Part shown: in pieces, positions 1-10,499 of the stretch
Layout: each line of letters begins with the position of its first letter
How positions within the stretch are numbered: position 1 is the stretch's first letter
Source of the DNA: Siphonodentalium dalli
Taxonomy: Eukaryota > Mollusca > Scaphopoda > Gadilida > Siphonodentaliidae
Assembly: GCA_032622095.1 (NCBI GenBank)
Contig: CP136066.1
Coordinates: 96,429,319 to 96,493,318 of the forward strand
Reading direction: 5' to 3'
Length of the DNA: 64,000 nucleotides
The notes under the pieces: generated by a model
Seen by the model: only the letters and a program-made list of their open reading frames with translations
What the model was told of the DNA's origin: nothing
The model's database searches: none
Program-made: the position numbers and the translations under genes

Positions 1-393
1 TGTCCTTGACTGAAATCGAAGCGTAAACAAATATAAAATGATGAGGACATGTATTAAGAATCATTGATTGGAGCATGGGTTGTCATATTTGGGCCCTGCG
101 AAGCTTCGAAGATTCAATTTGGTGTCAAAATCAGCGACCAGATTCGGGATCAATAACGAATCAGCTCTCCAATTCGGATATTTTCGAATTGGCCCATTCT
201 TTCCCGTTTATGGGGACAAACAACTAAATTTGTTATTTATGGAGCTCAATGGACAGGGCAATTGCCACATTGTACCGTTTTTTCCGGCGCCATGTGTGAT
301 GTAATTTAGAGTTTATACTAGTTTAATAAGGGACTACATCCAATCGCAGTCCATCACCCTTTCGAGGATGTCATTACGTGCAACACTCATAAC

Positions 394-760
394 ATTGGTG
401 GTTCATGGACAATGTTGGGGTAAAATGTAGTATATAAGTGACTATAATAGGATAGGATAGGATAACTTATTTACAATACACATGAATTATACAATGGCAG
501 TAATACATAATATTACTTCCATTGTAATACATAATATTACTTCCATTCCTGCTACCCCTATTGGTGGTTCTTGGACAATGTTGGGGTAAAATGTAGTATA
601 TAAGTGCCTATAATAGGATAGGATAAGATAACTTATTAACAATACACATGAATTATACAATGGCAGTAATACATAATATAGGTAAAGCAGTATATTGTCA
701 GGGGTAGCCTAGCCCTATCGGGCTGTCTTCCTGCTACCCCTAAAACAAGTATCACTATAA
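394..760 (-). repeat. Tandemly duplicated LINE 3'-tail-like repeat
   Basis: Two direct copies, about 166 bp apart, start at 394 and 560 (ATTGGTGGTTC...GACAATG). Each contains an (AGGAT)n run followed by AACTTATT and TACAATACACATGAATTATA. Copies end with CTGCTACCCCT. The pattern (short simple repeat, then a GGGGTAG...TCTTCCTGCTACCCC hairpin) matches the element at 58799-58945, so both look like minus-strand 3' ends of the same LINE group. The duplication includes flanking DNA, so it arose after insertion. Confidence 0.6.
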
Positions 761-999
761 AAATAGAATAGATGCTTGTATTTCATATCCATGCACACGT
801 GCAGACTATAATCATATATAAAACTTTCTAAAATCTAGTACTTAGGGTAAAATGACACCGACATCAACCCTCTAGCTTGAAAACTGACTGAAATATGCTG
901 ATTCTTTCACCTATTGCCGCGGCTATGGTGGTTTCGACTGGAAAAGGGTCAGTGAACTCAGAAATGTCTATATTACCTATGGTCACCATCACAAACAGT

Positions 1000-1760
1000 T
1001 TCTGATTATATATTATTATACATCCATATTTTAATATTGAAGTACAAACCTATATTAAATTTCTGGGTTTATTTTATTTTTTTCTATAATTATCATTCTT
1101 AGTAAATTTGTTATGCTTAATATCAGCAACAGCTAAATAACGAACCCTGAATTTTTATTTTTATTTTATACAACTCCTACAGGATCGGAGACGGCAGTTG
1201 GACTAAATTGAGAATTTTGTCCATGCTTTCTTTGATATGGGGTTATGGCCCTTAAACCGACAACTTACATATAGCGACCTGGGTAGTTTATCTCTGGTAA
1301 GCTTTGAGGTAGCGGAACGAGACAAAGATTGTTGAGTAGAGCAATGTCAGCTTATTTCATTTTTACACAATGGCTGTGGTCTGATTTTTGACAGCTGCAT
1401 GGGGGGGTGTGTTGCATATCATGGTCTCCCATTTCATGTGTAATATAATAAATGAAGACGATTATCCTTATATTTCTCGTCTTCAATTGCTTCCTGTGTA
1501 TTATGATAAAGAAAAAGGATTATCCATATCTAGATTAGCAGTCAGAGAGAGAGAATGAGAGAAAGAGCGAGGTATCGAGAAGGTAATATAGATGTCGGGA
1601 AATGGGAAAGCGATAAATATGGAAGTACATGTACTAGTATACCAATTTCTCATCGGAAATTCAAAAATCTAGTTTTATTTTTATTTTTTAACAATTTTAA
1701 CAATATAGTCCCCCCCCCCATATGACTCAAGTCATTTTCGGGTATAATAACATATTCTTT
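1000..1760. other. No recognisable feature (gene-free, part of TRAF gene 3' intron)
   Basis: AT-rich sequence with poly-T runs, a (GAGA)n patch near 1543-1570 and a C9 run near 1710. No TRAF coiled-coil or MATH exon was recognised on the minus strand here. Confidence 0.5.
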
Positions 1761-1769
1761 TCAATAAGG

Positions 1770-1984
1770 TACAGTAATGCTCTAAGTAATCGACCCCTTA
1801 ACCACAGCAGAATTATGGGTAACTTTTCAGGATTTAGTCGGAAATGTGGCTTGTTGCCATTCATCGAAAAGCTCAGTGAGAGCTTTCCGGTGAATGGCAA
1901 CAAGCCATATTTCCGACTAAATCCTGAAAAGTTACCCATAATTCTGCTGTGGTTAAGGGGTCGATTACTTAGGGCATTACTGTA
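1770..1984. mobile_element. Hairpin MITE, family A copy 1
   Basis: A near-perfect palindrome with ends TACAGTAATGCTCTAAGTAA and TTACTTAGGGCATTACTGTA flanked by TA. Each arm carries GTCGATTA, CAGCAGAATTATGGGTAA and TTTAGTCGGAAATATGGC; the loop is the short GAAAGCTC region near 1868. Six copies occur in the window (1770, 8330, 8773, 9677, 11492, 23889). A TA target site and a full-length hairpin are typical of mariner-like MITEs. It carries no transposase; apparent reading frames are only the arms read on opposite strands. Confidence 0.85.
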
Positions 1985-2097
1985 TTGTTGATTTATCTAA
2001 TCTGTTGCATTGAGGCAATGAAGACACTTAGTAAATAAGAGTATGCCTAAAGAATATTGAGAAATGGGAAGTTTTCAATGTTTCTAGTTGTACTTAC

Positions 2098-2178
2098 CTC
2101 ATGTCTTTTGAAGGGTGGTGCGCCACAAACGTAATGGCAGTTCACTGTTACCTCTGGACACACTTCCTGGAGATGTTG
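2098..2178 (-). CDS. TRAF-like gene, exon 4 (end of zinc finger 3, start of zinc finger 4)
   Basis: A 27-codon phase-0 exon with acceptor ttcttctcag (2179-2188) and donor gtaagta (2091-2097). It begins QHLQEVCPE, which supplies His183 and Cys188 of zinc finger 3, and contains C195-x3-C199 of finger 4, ending with FKRHE. Joined to exon 3 the spacing C-x2-C-x11-H-x4-C fits the family, so no exon is missing in the 6.4-kb intron. The gene must continue on the minus strand below position 2090 with the rest of finger 4, a coiled coil and the MATH/TRAF-C domain; none of these was recognised in 1-2090, so they probably lie outside the window. Confidence 0.88.
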
Positions 2179-2339
2179 CTGAGAAGAAATATAGAAATTA
2201 TCATATAATATAGACTAGAATAAAATAGATTTATTCGACCAATAAAGGGTGCAGTGGGTAAAGGTTACAAAACGATATAACAAGCAAATAGCATAAAGTG
2301 ATTAACCCTTTTATGATGGGAGCTTCCTGAATTTTGTGA

Positions 2340-2720
2340 AAATCCTGTGCCAATGCATTCTCTTATATCTGCAAGTCGATCATAGGTCGCCTCGCATTTA
2401 TAAGAGAATGCATTAGCCTTTTTTTTTTATAATTGTTAAAAAATGTAAGAACAAAATTATATAAATTGATAAAAAATGTAAGAAAAAAAATTAATAAAAA
2501 ATTATAAAATTGTTAAGAATGTAAGAAAAAATTATAACGAGAGGCTGATCACGATCGGCAGATGTTAACCCATCCCTTGGCGATAGTAAATTACTATGAT
2601 TCCATTTTTGTGTTGAATTATAGAGTATACTGTTATGTACTATTATAGACAAATGTACATAACACAATTTATTGGAATTTATGGGTCACTCGCATTTATA
2701 TAAGAGAATGCACTGGTACA
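2340..2720. repeat. Short inverted-repeat family F (GCCAATGCATTCTCTTATAT)
   Basis: GCCAATGCATTCTCTTATAT at about 2350 is mirrored by TATAAGAGAATGCATTAGCC at about 2398-2417, forming a hairpin around a GAC/GCGAG loop. A further half copy lies at 2690-2712. Related copies occur at 3735-3780, 7149-7230 and 15686-15870. The interior (2420-2560) is a degenerate A-rich (AAAAATGTAAGAA)n run. Confidence 0.7.
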
Positions 2721-3339
2721 GGATCTGTAATGCTGCACCACCACAGCCTTGGGTTAAATGTGAAAGGTGACCTATAGATCAAGATAAGCCACCTCACTGC
2801 TGACCCATTAATATCAATTATATAGCAGAGCTGTCAACAACTCACAGGAATTGTTTATGTAGAGCGATATCTTCAGCTGTGCAAGGCAGCAAAGATGTTC
2901 AAGTCTACTGTTAATACTCATAACACTCATGTGATGTGTATTGTTGAATCTTTATTTTAAATTAGATACCATAGCTTTCTTTATCAGATTATCTGCACAT
3001 TGGCATAAGAAACATCAGAAAATAATATAGCCTTATCAATAGCAAAGTAGTCCAAAGGCATGGGATGGAATTGGTGAATTGGATTTAATGTCGCTCCAAA
3101 CAAATTTACCAGTACATAACACAAGATTTTGGACCGATTTAAACAAATTTGGTGTGGTGACTCGGGCACCCTTGGCAGAGTTATAATGGTGCTAGTTTTT
3201 CAAATTTTGTAAACTTAAAAAATAAATGTGTTTTTAATTATTTTAAAAAAATTATATTTTATTATATTTTTTTTCATTTTGTTTTTTTTATTTTTTTTTG
3301 GTTAAATTTAAACTGAGCAAGGAATTCAATCTAAATTTT

Positions 3340-3610
3340 TTTTTTTTTTTAAGAGTGAATATTATTTCGAAAAAGGGCCATAACACAGTTAAAAATAGTC
3401 GGAACAAACCCATATTCGAACTCGATCTGTCTTTTGTGCTGAGTAATTCATATGCAAAATTTGGTTCCGATCAGATAGAAAATATTTGAGTTATCGCACC
3501 ACGCGTAGTGTCTACAGACAGACAGACGGACGGACGGTACAGTATGACAGACGGACGGACGGAAGCAAGGCGAGTGGTCAATCCGGACAACAACACTATG
3601 TTTACCATAC
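3340..3610. repeat. Modular repeat fragment with GACAGACGGACGG tail
   Basis: One degenerate unit (AAAGGGCCATAACAC, ACAAACCCATATTCGAACTC, CAAAATTTGGTTCCGATCAG) followed by GACAGACAGACGGACGGACGG-type sequence at 3517-3562. It has the same architecture as the longer arrays at 10500-11469 and 42811-43527. A second, shorter unit with the same tail lies at 3965-4110. Confidence 0.65.
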
Positions 3611-4194
3611 TATGGTATGGGTAAACATAATGATAAAAATGATAAAATTGTTAAAGAATTTAAGTAAAAATGAAAATTAATGTTAAAAATTGTTAAAGAA
3701 TGAAAGAACAATTGATAAAAAATTTTAAAAAATCGTTAGGCCATTGCATTCTCTTATATTCGCGAGGCGACCTATGGTTAATAAAGTGACCATGTCTGCT
3801 TAACAAGTGGAGCTAGTGCTTGAACTGTTATGGCCTAGCTTAGGTTTAAGTCAATTGTATAGTAGCTAATAGGCTGAATTACCCAATTTAGTTCCTATCA
3901 GATGAAAAATGGTTGATTTATCGAAGCATGCATGAATTCTATGATTTATCAAAGCACGCATGCATTCTATGTCAAAGGGCCATACCTCCATTAAAAAAAA
4001 TCAGATCAAACCCATATTCAAACTCTATGGACAGACGCGAGAAAAGAGGGACGGACGGACGAACGACAAGTGGTCAATCCAGACGTCGACACTATGTGTA
4101 CCATACTATGGGTACACGTAAAAATCGTATGCACCCGTCGAGCGGTCACCCGAGGATCCATATGAAGTTTAGTGATGATCGGATGAGGCTATGC

Positions 4195-5230
4195 TTTGTA
4201 GGGTGTGCTAAAGGATTTAGTCATGCAAAGAGTAAAATCCAAGATGGTTGCAGGCGGCCTTGTTTTTCATGGAAAATCGTTCAAATTCAATAACTGAAAT
4301 CTAGAGGTGATCCTAGACCCATATACCGAATATCGTTGAAATCGGTTAAATTTTTATCGCGCTCAATATCGTGATACATGAATGATCAAAGTCCCACAAC
4401 TCTTGTATTGTATAACCTGATTTTCGAACTTGTTCGAGATATTGTTGCAACAGACCCATATACCAAATATGAATGAAATTTGTTGACTTTTGTTTGAGTT
4501 ATCACGCTAACAGTGTCACGCCCCGTCCGGATGCCTGGACACCCGCCCAGAAATCCAGATCCCTGCCAGCCTACAGACCTCGCCAAACCATAAGTCGAGT
4601 TTAAAAAAAAAAAAACGTGACTAGAATATCGGACAAACCTGGCTTTTTAACTCAATATGAACTGAATCAGTTGACGCTAGTTCAAGACGGTCATAAAATT
4701 GCTAAAAATTATATAAACTCAGGTAAAAAAGAAAATTGGACAAACCTGGTTTCTAAATCGATCGAGATATTGTTGTGAAAGATCCATACACCCAATAAGA
4801 ATGGAATCGGTTGAATTTTGTGTATGTTATCATAGATTGCTAAAAATAGACAAAATTTAAGGCCATAACTCATGTAAATAAATCAGACAAACCTGGTTTT
4901 CAAACTCAATTGAGATATTGTTGTGAAATAACATAACAAATGAGAATGAAATCGGTTGACGTTTGTTCCACGTTTTCTAGCTAATGGTCCTAAAATTGCT
5001 AAAAAAAAATAATAGACAAACTAAGGGCTGTAAGTAATCTAGAACAAGGGTCGGACAAATCTGATTTTAAAACTTGTTTGAGATATTGTTGTTTTTGACC
5101 CATATACAAAATATGAATGAAATTGGTTGAAGTTTGTTCAAGTTATTGTGCTAACAGATATAAAATTTTCTGATTTTCTGTGTGTAGCTGTCGCACGGAC
5201 AATAAACTCACATACCAAACATTGTCAGAA
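4195..5230. repeat. Degenerate tandem array of modular repeats (about 150 bp units)
   Basis: Several diverged units share GACCCATATACCAAATATGA, AATGAAATCGGTTGA, GAGATATTGTTG and AAGGCCATAACTC. The first part (4195-4290) resembles the 165-bp module amplified at 12190-13690. No convincing coding potential. It lies in intron 3 of the TRAF-like gene. Confidence 0.6.
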
Positions 5231-5388
5231 TCCATCAATAAACAATTATGTTATATAGTTATGGGGTGGCCCATCCCTCGTCAAAACATAAGTCGAGTTT
5301 TGATAAAAAAAATCTTGACTATAAAAAGATATGTAGTGTATTATAAATAAGCAAAAATATGATATTTACGTATTTACGTAGTTTGACT

Positions 5389-6653
5389 GGCCAAACAAAA
5401 AAAGTGTTTTGATTCTCAGGCAATTTTTTTTGAGAATCGATGAGGGAGCGAGGGTTTTATTTTTATTTTTTATTTTTGTTATGGGGATAATGCCCATAGT
5501 TAGCATGGGTTATTATACCTTCCCAGGTTAAGAAAATGTAAGGAGAACATTGTTTTGATATAAGGCGACACCAATTTTTAAGTCTGGTTTACGAACACCT
5601 CCTACAACTTTTTTTTCATTTCATGACAAAAAATAAAACTTTTTTCTCCCAATTTTTTTTACACGCATACTGATTTTCATGTGCTGTCGCATCCGGTTCT
5701 GCTTATGAACATTTACAGATCCATATTTTCATGTATTTCATGACAAAAAATGTCTTGTTTGGTTCTGAATTTCAATCAAAAACATTTTTGTAAAATTTTT
5801 GTAAAATTTATGTAAAATTCCACGATTTACTTGATATAAATTGGGGGGACAATTTTTTTTATTTTTATTTTTTTCCCTCCTGCATCTACTTTTTTTCTCC
5901 CCACATGATCGTAAACCAGACTTAAAAATTGGTGTCGCCTAAACTAATGTATTCCACTATATAAAGAATGATCAATTATCACATTGTACTACCCGTACAT
6001 CAAATCTGAAATAAAGAATGACATATATATATGACATTGTACTATCCGTACATCATATAGGGATTTACCAGAATGATATATATATATACAATGTATATTT
6101 CAATTTACTGTTGTTGATATATTTGATATATGTATACCTTTATAGTATATATCTATTTATATCTATCTTTATACTTTAATATTTATCCATCTATACTATA
6201 GTAACTATACATGCTAGCCATAAAAACTTCAAATACTATTATATTAAACCAGCATACACATCGCCAATACGCACCATATTTCTTTCCGGTTTGCATTCCC
6301 AAAATTGGAAATCTCACAATTGTTTACCGCACGAAAAGTGGGTTATCTACCTTTTCGAATTGATAAAATGCCGAAATATTTGAACACATTTGACTTAATA
6401 AACTTGGGGTTTGGGCAGCTTGTGGTGACAATATACCTGGTAGTTATCATTGCCTAGTGTCTGTTTTTGAATACCAACACATTGTATGTCTATCATATTC
6501 GATGTTTGAAACATAACTAATTTCTGTTTTCTAGTTTCCTATTTTCGTGTTATCATTTGACAGCTTCGGTAATCGTAATAAAATGGTTCAATGCGGGCCT
6601 TTTTTCCAGACGCGGCTATGCCCGAGAATCAAAACACCTTTTTTTATTTGGCC
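5389..6653. mobile_element. PIF/Harbinger-like TIR element (1.27 kb, non-autonomous)
   Basis: Terminal inverted repeats start GGCCAAACAAAAAAAGTGTT on the left and, on the other strand, GGCCAAATAAAAAAAGGTGT on the right, continuing through TTTTGATTCTC. The GGCC ends resemble the elements at 21099 and 34263, but the expected 3-bp duplication is not preserved (ACT against TAT). No transposase reading frame. A second TIR element (5564-5939) is nested in it. The rest is AT-rich with (TA)n patches near 6022 and 6078. Confidence 0.65.
5564..5939. mobile_element. Nested PIF/Harbinger-like MITE, 376 bp, TSD TAA
   Basis: About 30-bp near-perfect TIRs: GGCGACACCAATTTTTAAGT at the left and ACTTAAAAATTGGTGTCGCC at the right, each flanked by TAA (5561-5563 and 5940-5942). 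The 3-bp TWA target duplication and GG...CC ends are the PIF/Harbinger signature. The interior is AT-rich and non-coding. Confidence 0.85.
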
Positions 6654-7148
6654 TATACATTGTGTACAACCCTATATTGTTTGAGATAAAGTAGATATTC
6701 TAAGTATAAAAGTTTCCTAAATGAAATTGTCAATAAGTTTAAGTGAAGGTATGTCTTCATGATCAGTTAATAAAAGCTAATGGAATTTGTGTTGGTGATA
6801 TAGAGTACAGAAATGTGAACCATTGACTTATTTCTTGAAATTGCTGTTTTCTTGTATTTTCATTGTAGGGCATTCAGTCAAAAAATCAAATTCATTTTTA
6901 ATTGTTCCATCATTGCATAATTTACCTAGAGGTTTGGTTTTTAGAAAGAATTTAACTGTTATCATGGAGAAGTAACAATGGATGAAGTTCAATTTACACA
7001 CCAATATCAGCTTTTATGAAAATGATCCAATAAGTATGGTATCATGAGCCCATTCATAAAACCATTATAGTGAATAAGAACATCATTATAATCAATAAAT
7101 ATGCTTTAACCCTTTGAGTGCCAGGTCCGATTTTTGTATCAACCCATA

Positions 7149-7232
7149 TACCCTGTGCCAATGCATTCTCTTATATATGCGAGTCGACCATAGATCACCT
7201 CGCATTTATAAGAGAATGCATTGGCCTAACAA
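7149..7232. repeat. Family F hairpin
   Basis: GCCAATGCATTCTCTTATAT and TATAAGAGAATGCATTGGCC form a 20-bp stem around a loop containing GCGAGTCGACC. This is the best-preserved copy of the family. Confidence 0.75.
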
Positions 7233-7610
7233 TTTTTCATCATTTGTTATTATTTGTTACAATTTTTTCAATTTTAATAATTGTTTCTTATATTCTTTAA
7301 CAGACTTATTTTGTAGGTTTAGTGCCAGGGAATCTTACGTTTTTCATGGGCATCAAAATTATTACTATGAATACTTGGTGATAGTTTTTTGTTATAAAAT
7401 GCCCCTAAGGTTTTATCCAGTTTGTTTTTAAATTTGCTATAGCATGCTTAAGCATACCCAAAAAAATTCAACCCAAAACAAATCTAAAAAAATAATAATT
7501 TATTTTTTATTTTTTTTAGGGCCGATTTTACAGACCGTAAAAGATGAGATCGGCCATTGGCACTGAAAGGGTTAAATACAAAAATGCCCTAAATAGTCAA
7601 TTTAAAAAAA

Positions 7611-7821
7611 TCAGTTAAGTGTTAATTTGTAACAGGGATCAGCCTAAAGGGCGACTTGAGATACATCTTCCTAAAATGTGCCACTTCTTCCTATTTTAGT
7701 CCAAGGGAGAAATAATTTCACTCTCCCTTGGACAAAAATAGGGAGAAGTGGTACATTTTAGTAAGATGTCTATCAAGTCGCCCTTTTGGCTGATCCCTGT
7801 TACAAATTAATACCTAACTGA
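7611..7821. mobile_element. Near-perfect 0.2-kb palindrome (foldback MITE)
   Basis: The left arm (TCAGTTAAGTGTTAATTTGT, then ACAGGGATCAGCC, GGGCGACTTGA) is mirrored by the right arm (TCAAGTCGCCC, GGCTGATCCCTGT, ACAAATTAATACCTAACTGA), with the loop near GAAATAATTTCAC at about 7711. A partial, diverged copy of one arm lies at 9553-9640 (AGGGCGACTTGGGAGACATC). No open frame. Confidence 0.8.
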
Positions 7822-7839
7822 CGTAATAAAATTAATAAA

Positions 7840-8140
7840 TGAGAATCCTTGTTGGTTGTTGCTTATTAATAACAGATACCACAGACATATTATCTGTGAA
7901 AATAAAACACAATGATTTTTCAACTGAGGAGCCCAAACATGAACTCCTAAAACAATGGGAAATAACTCCCATTAAGGTCGGACATAGAATGTCGTAGATC
8001 AAAGGTGCCGCACTTTGAATCTGTGAAAGTGTACAGTAACTCTGCTGATGCGAATAAGTCGTATTTGGGAAATTGGGGTCCATCGCAATCGTCTGTGCTT
8101 TATACACATGGGCAACGATAAATATGGAAGTATACTGCAT
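7840..8140 (-). pseudogene. DIRS-like retrotransposon RNase H relic (frameshifted)
   Basis: On the minus strand, one frame reads WELFPIVLGVHVWAPQLKN and then HCVLF; a one-base shift near 7910 leads to FTDNMSVVSVINKQ. The pattern ELFP...W...L..H.V.F.TDN..VV..INKQ is the RNase H region of DIRS/tyrosine-recombinase retroelements. Stop codons upstream and the frameshift show it is dead. No reverse transcriptase or recombinase was recognised nearby, so this is a short fragment in intron 3 of the TRAF-like gene. Confidence 0.7.
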
Positions 8141-8329
8141 GCATCAATGATTGCTACTAATGAAACGTTTATCTATACCTTTCTGGGAAATATGGCGATT
8201 AGTCGACTAGGAAATTGTTAATCGATTATCGCCAAAATTCAAGTCGATGTCAACTAGTCGACTAACCGTTTCAACACTACTGAAAAGTAAAATATAAGTT
8301 TAAGTAGTGACATAAGTATACATATAGTA

Positions 8330-8506
8330 TACAGTAATGCCCTAAATAATCGACTCCTTAACCACAGCAGAATTATGGGTAATTTTCCAGGATTTAGTCG
8401 GAAATATGGCTTGTTGCCATTCATAGCCATATTTCCGACTAAATCCTGAAAAATTACCCATAATTCTGCTGTGGTTAAGGAGTCGATTAGTTAGGACATT
8501 ACTGTA
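8330..8506. mobile_element. Hairpin MITE, family A copy 2
   Basis: Ends TACAGTAATGCCCTAAATAA and TTAGGACATTACTGTA, TA flanks, same arms as copy 1 but with the central GAAAGCTC loop region deleted, giving 177 bp. It lies 42 bp from the exon 3 donor of the TRAF-like gene. Confidence 0.85.
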
Positions 8507-8547
8507 CATCTATAACACAAAAAGTGGGGGGGGTGGGAAATCATTAC

Positions 8548-8718
8548 CTGCATAAGGATAACCGGCACAATCTCTTTGCAGCTGTCACAGATTTGTGGTC
8601 GAAATTCGCAGTCCCTCTCTGTGTGTTCTTGTTGTTTTGAAAATGGAATGAGCAGATTGCAGCCTAGACTTTTATGTGGACACACAACTGGCCTCAGTTC
8701 ACATAGCTTTGTGTGTTT
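8548..8718 (-). CDS. TRAF-like gene, exon 3 (TRAF zinc fingers 1-3)
   Basis: A 57-codon phase-0 exon, residues 125-181 of the spliced protein. The acceptor (taatacag, 8719-8726) and donor (gtaatga, 8541-8547) are clear. It completes zinc finger 1 (H126, C130), contains all of zinc finger 2 (C137, C144, H156, C161) and begins zinc finger 3 (C168, C171). The motif CDSCKEIVPVILMQ matches the TRAF consensus C-x2-C-x3-VP-x4-LQ. Hairpin MITEs lie in both flanking introns: 8330-8506 starts only 42 bp past the donor, and 8773-8991 lies 55 bp before the acceptor, so this exon sits between two near-identical hairpins. Confidence 0.92.
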
Positions 8719-8772
8719 CTGTATTAATAGAAGCAAGGTTAATCCTTCCTTTACTAAATACTCATCGACTGG

Positions 8773-8991
8773 TACAGTAATGCCCTAAGTAATCGACTCC
8801 TTTAACCACAGTAGAATTATGGGTAACCTTTCAGGATTTAGTCGGAAATATGGCTTGTTGCCATTCATCGGAAAGCTCTCCCCGAGAGCTTTCCGATGAA
8901 TGGCAACAAGCCATATTTCCGACTAAATCTTGAAAAGTTACCCATAATTCTGCTGTGTTTAAGGAGTCGATTAATTAGAGCATTACTGGTA
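8773..8991. mobile_element. Hairpin MITE, family A copy 3
   Basis: A full-length hairpin of about 218 bp with the central GAAAGCTCTC loop pair at 8870-8896. The right terminus has one extra base (TTACTGGTA). It lies 55 bp from the exon 3 acceptor, in the opposite flanking intron to copy 2. Confidence 0.85.
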
Positions 8992-9398
8992 GTTCCCTTA
9001 GGAAATGTTCAAATAAGTTCAATGTTGAACTTATTATTTGAATATTTGAAAAATAATACCAATGAAATTAGAACCACTTGCAGTATTATTTTCAAAATAT
9101 ATTTCAATGCTTGGATGTTCATGCATTATACAAACCAAAAAGTAAACTTTAAGATTATCAGAAAAAGCAAAGGGAATTTTCAAATACATGTTAAAATGTA
9201 TAAATTTATGGTCGGCAGTGGACATAGGTTGTGGACATCGCATTGTAAAGCCGAGCGGCAGGATGATTTATTATTTTAATTTTTAGCAGGCCATAATACG
9301 CACCAAGCAGACCCTATATTTATGAGGAGGCAGGTGTCTGAGAAACATAACACTAATTTTGTTTGGCCTATTAAAGATATGTATAGTTTTATACATAC

Positions 9399-9503
9399 AT
9401 CAAGATCCTTCCATTTTGGTGTCTGTTGGCAGCCGAATTGCTTGAAAGGGCAGAAGACAGGAAGTAAGCGAATTTCTCTTCTGGCACTGGAGTCTCGATT
9501 TAT
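9399..9503 (-). CDS. TRAF-like gene, exon 2 (RING/zinc-finger linker and first half of TRAF zinc finger 1)
   Basis: A 35-codon phase-0 exon found by reading between the RING and zinc-finger exons; it is too short to stand out as an ORF. The acceptor is ttccacag (9504-9511) and the donor gtatgtat (9391-9398). It contains the TRAF signature SARREIRLLPVFC, equivalent to the D-x-x-ARRE-x-x-L-P-V-x-C segment that follows the RING in TRAF proteins, then GC and a Trp/Lys-rich stretch ending LD. In the spliced protein it is residues 90-124. Cys107 and Cys114 pair with His126 and Cys130 of the next exon to make zinc finger 1 (C-x6-C-x11-H-x3-C). That correct finger across the junction is strong evidence for these splice sites. 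Confidence 0.9.
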
Positions 9504-9676
9504 CTGTGGAATTTAGAAGGCTCATATTAAAATACACATGTATGTCAAATACAGGGACCAGCCTGGAGTACATGTAGAGGGCGACTTGGGAGACATCTTT
9601 TCCCTAAAAATGTGCCACTTACCCTGGGGAGAAGTGACTCATATACCAGTATCCATATTTCAAAACAGCATAATTA

Positions 9677-9753
9677 AATTTCCGACTAAATCCTGAAAAG
9701 TTACCCATAATTTTGCTGTGGTTAAGGAGTTGATTATTTAGAGCATTACTGTA
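9677..9753. mobile_element. Hairpin MITE, family A copy 4 (half element)
   Basis: Only the right arm remains: TTTCCGACTAAATCCTGAAA through GAGCATTACTGTA. The left arm is lost; the adjacent 9553-9660 sequence is a diverged arm of the 7611-7821 palindrome. Confidence 0.8.
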
Positions 9754-9910
9754 AATGTGCTCCTGTATTGCATAATACTTATTGGATCACAAAAGAAAGG
9801 AGATGTTAGAGAGTAAAGTGAACTTTACTTTAGCATTTATGAATTCTCCCCTGATACCAGTCTATTTCTCACCAATAATACATATATATACGTTTATGAA
9901 GAATATAGAT

Positions 9911-10280
9911 CCAGAAGATGAGGCCTAAGCAGAATGAGGTATCAGAAGGTTGGCAACTTCACCCTCTGGGGACCTCATTCTACTTAGGCCACATCTTCTG
10001 GGAGGTATCTACATGTATATTGTCTTAAATTAGCATTTTTTAGTTACTTTTTCCCTTCTGGGAAGTTTCTATATCTCCTAATTAGCAGAAGATAAAATGC
10101 ATAATCGAGGTGATAAACATTGGGTGAACATCACCAACTTCAACTGGGGAACTTCAATCTGATCCTAGGTCTCCCATATCGGTCGAGGCCTAAGCAGAAT
10201 GAGGTTCCCAGAGGGAGAATTTTGTGATGCTAGCCTGCCAGCGATATAGTGTCACTAAATTCACCCTCTGGTGACCTCAT
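9911..10280. repeat. Two inverted-repeat units sharing GGCCTAAGCAGAATGAGGT
   Basis: Unit 1 (9911-10002): CCAGAAGATGAGGCCTAAGC mirrored by TACTTAGGCCACATCTTCTGG. Unit 2 (10186-10285): GAGGCCTAAGCAGAATGAGG mirrored by GACCTCATTCTGC. The core CCCAGAGGG / CACCCTCTGG is shared. These look like two diverged MITE copies about 270 bp apart in intron 1. Confidence 0.6.
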
Positions 10281-10499
10281 TCTGCAAATGACCGACACAC
10301 TATATGCAGACTTACATAAATAGTAATCCCTCTGCACTTGTATTATCTGTTGGAATCTGCTTATATATTTCCCGAGCATTCATCCACATGAATGGAACAT
10401 AATCCGAACATTCCCATGTGTATTTTTATAACCGAAGGGAGAATCCATTCCATAAAGAAAGGGATACATGTAACTGCTTCAAATTTGCTCCTTTTAAAA

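Noticed and set aside
900-1005. Minus-strand frame with acceptor- and donor-like ends (about 31 codons) as a further TRAF exon
   Set aside because: No polypyrimidine tract and no similarity to a TRAF finger, coiled coil or MATH segment.
1722-1991. Overlapping plus- and minus-strand frames of 70-89 codons with near-identical protein sequence
   Set aside because: Both come from the two arms of a hairpin MITE; the same peptide reappears at 8896 and 11382 in other copies.
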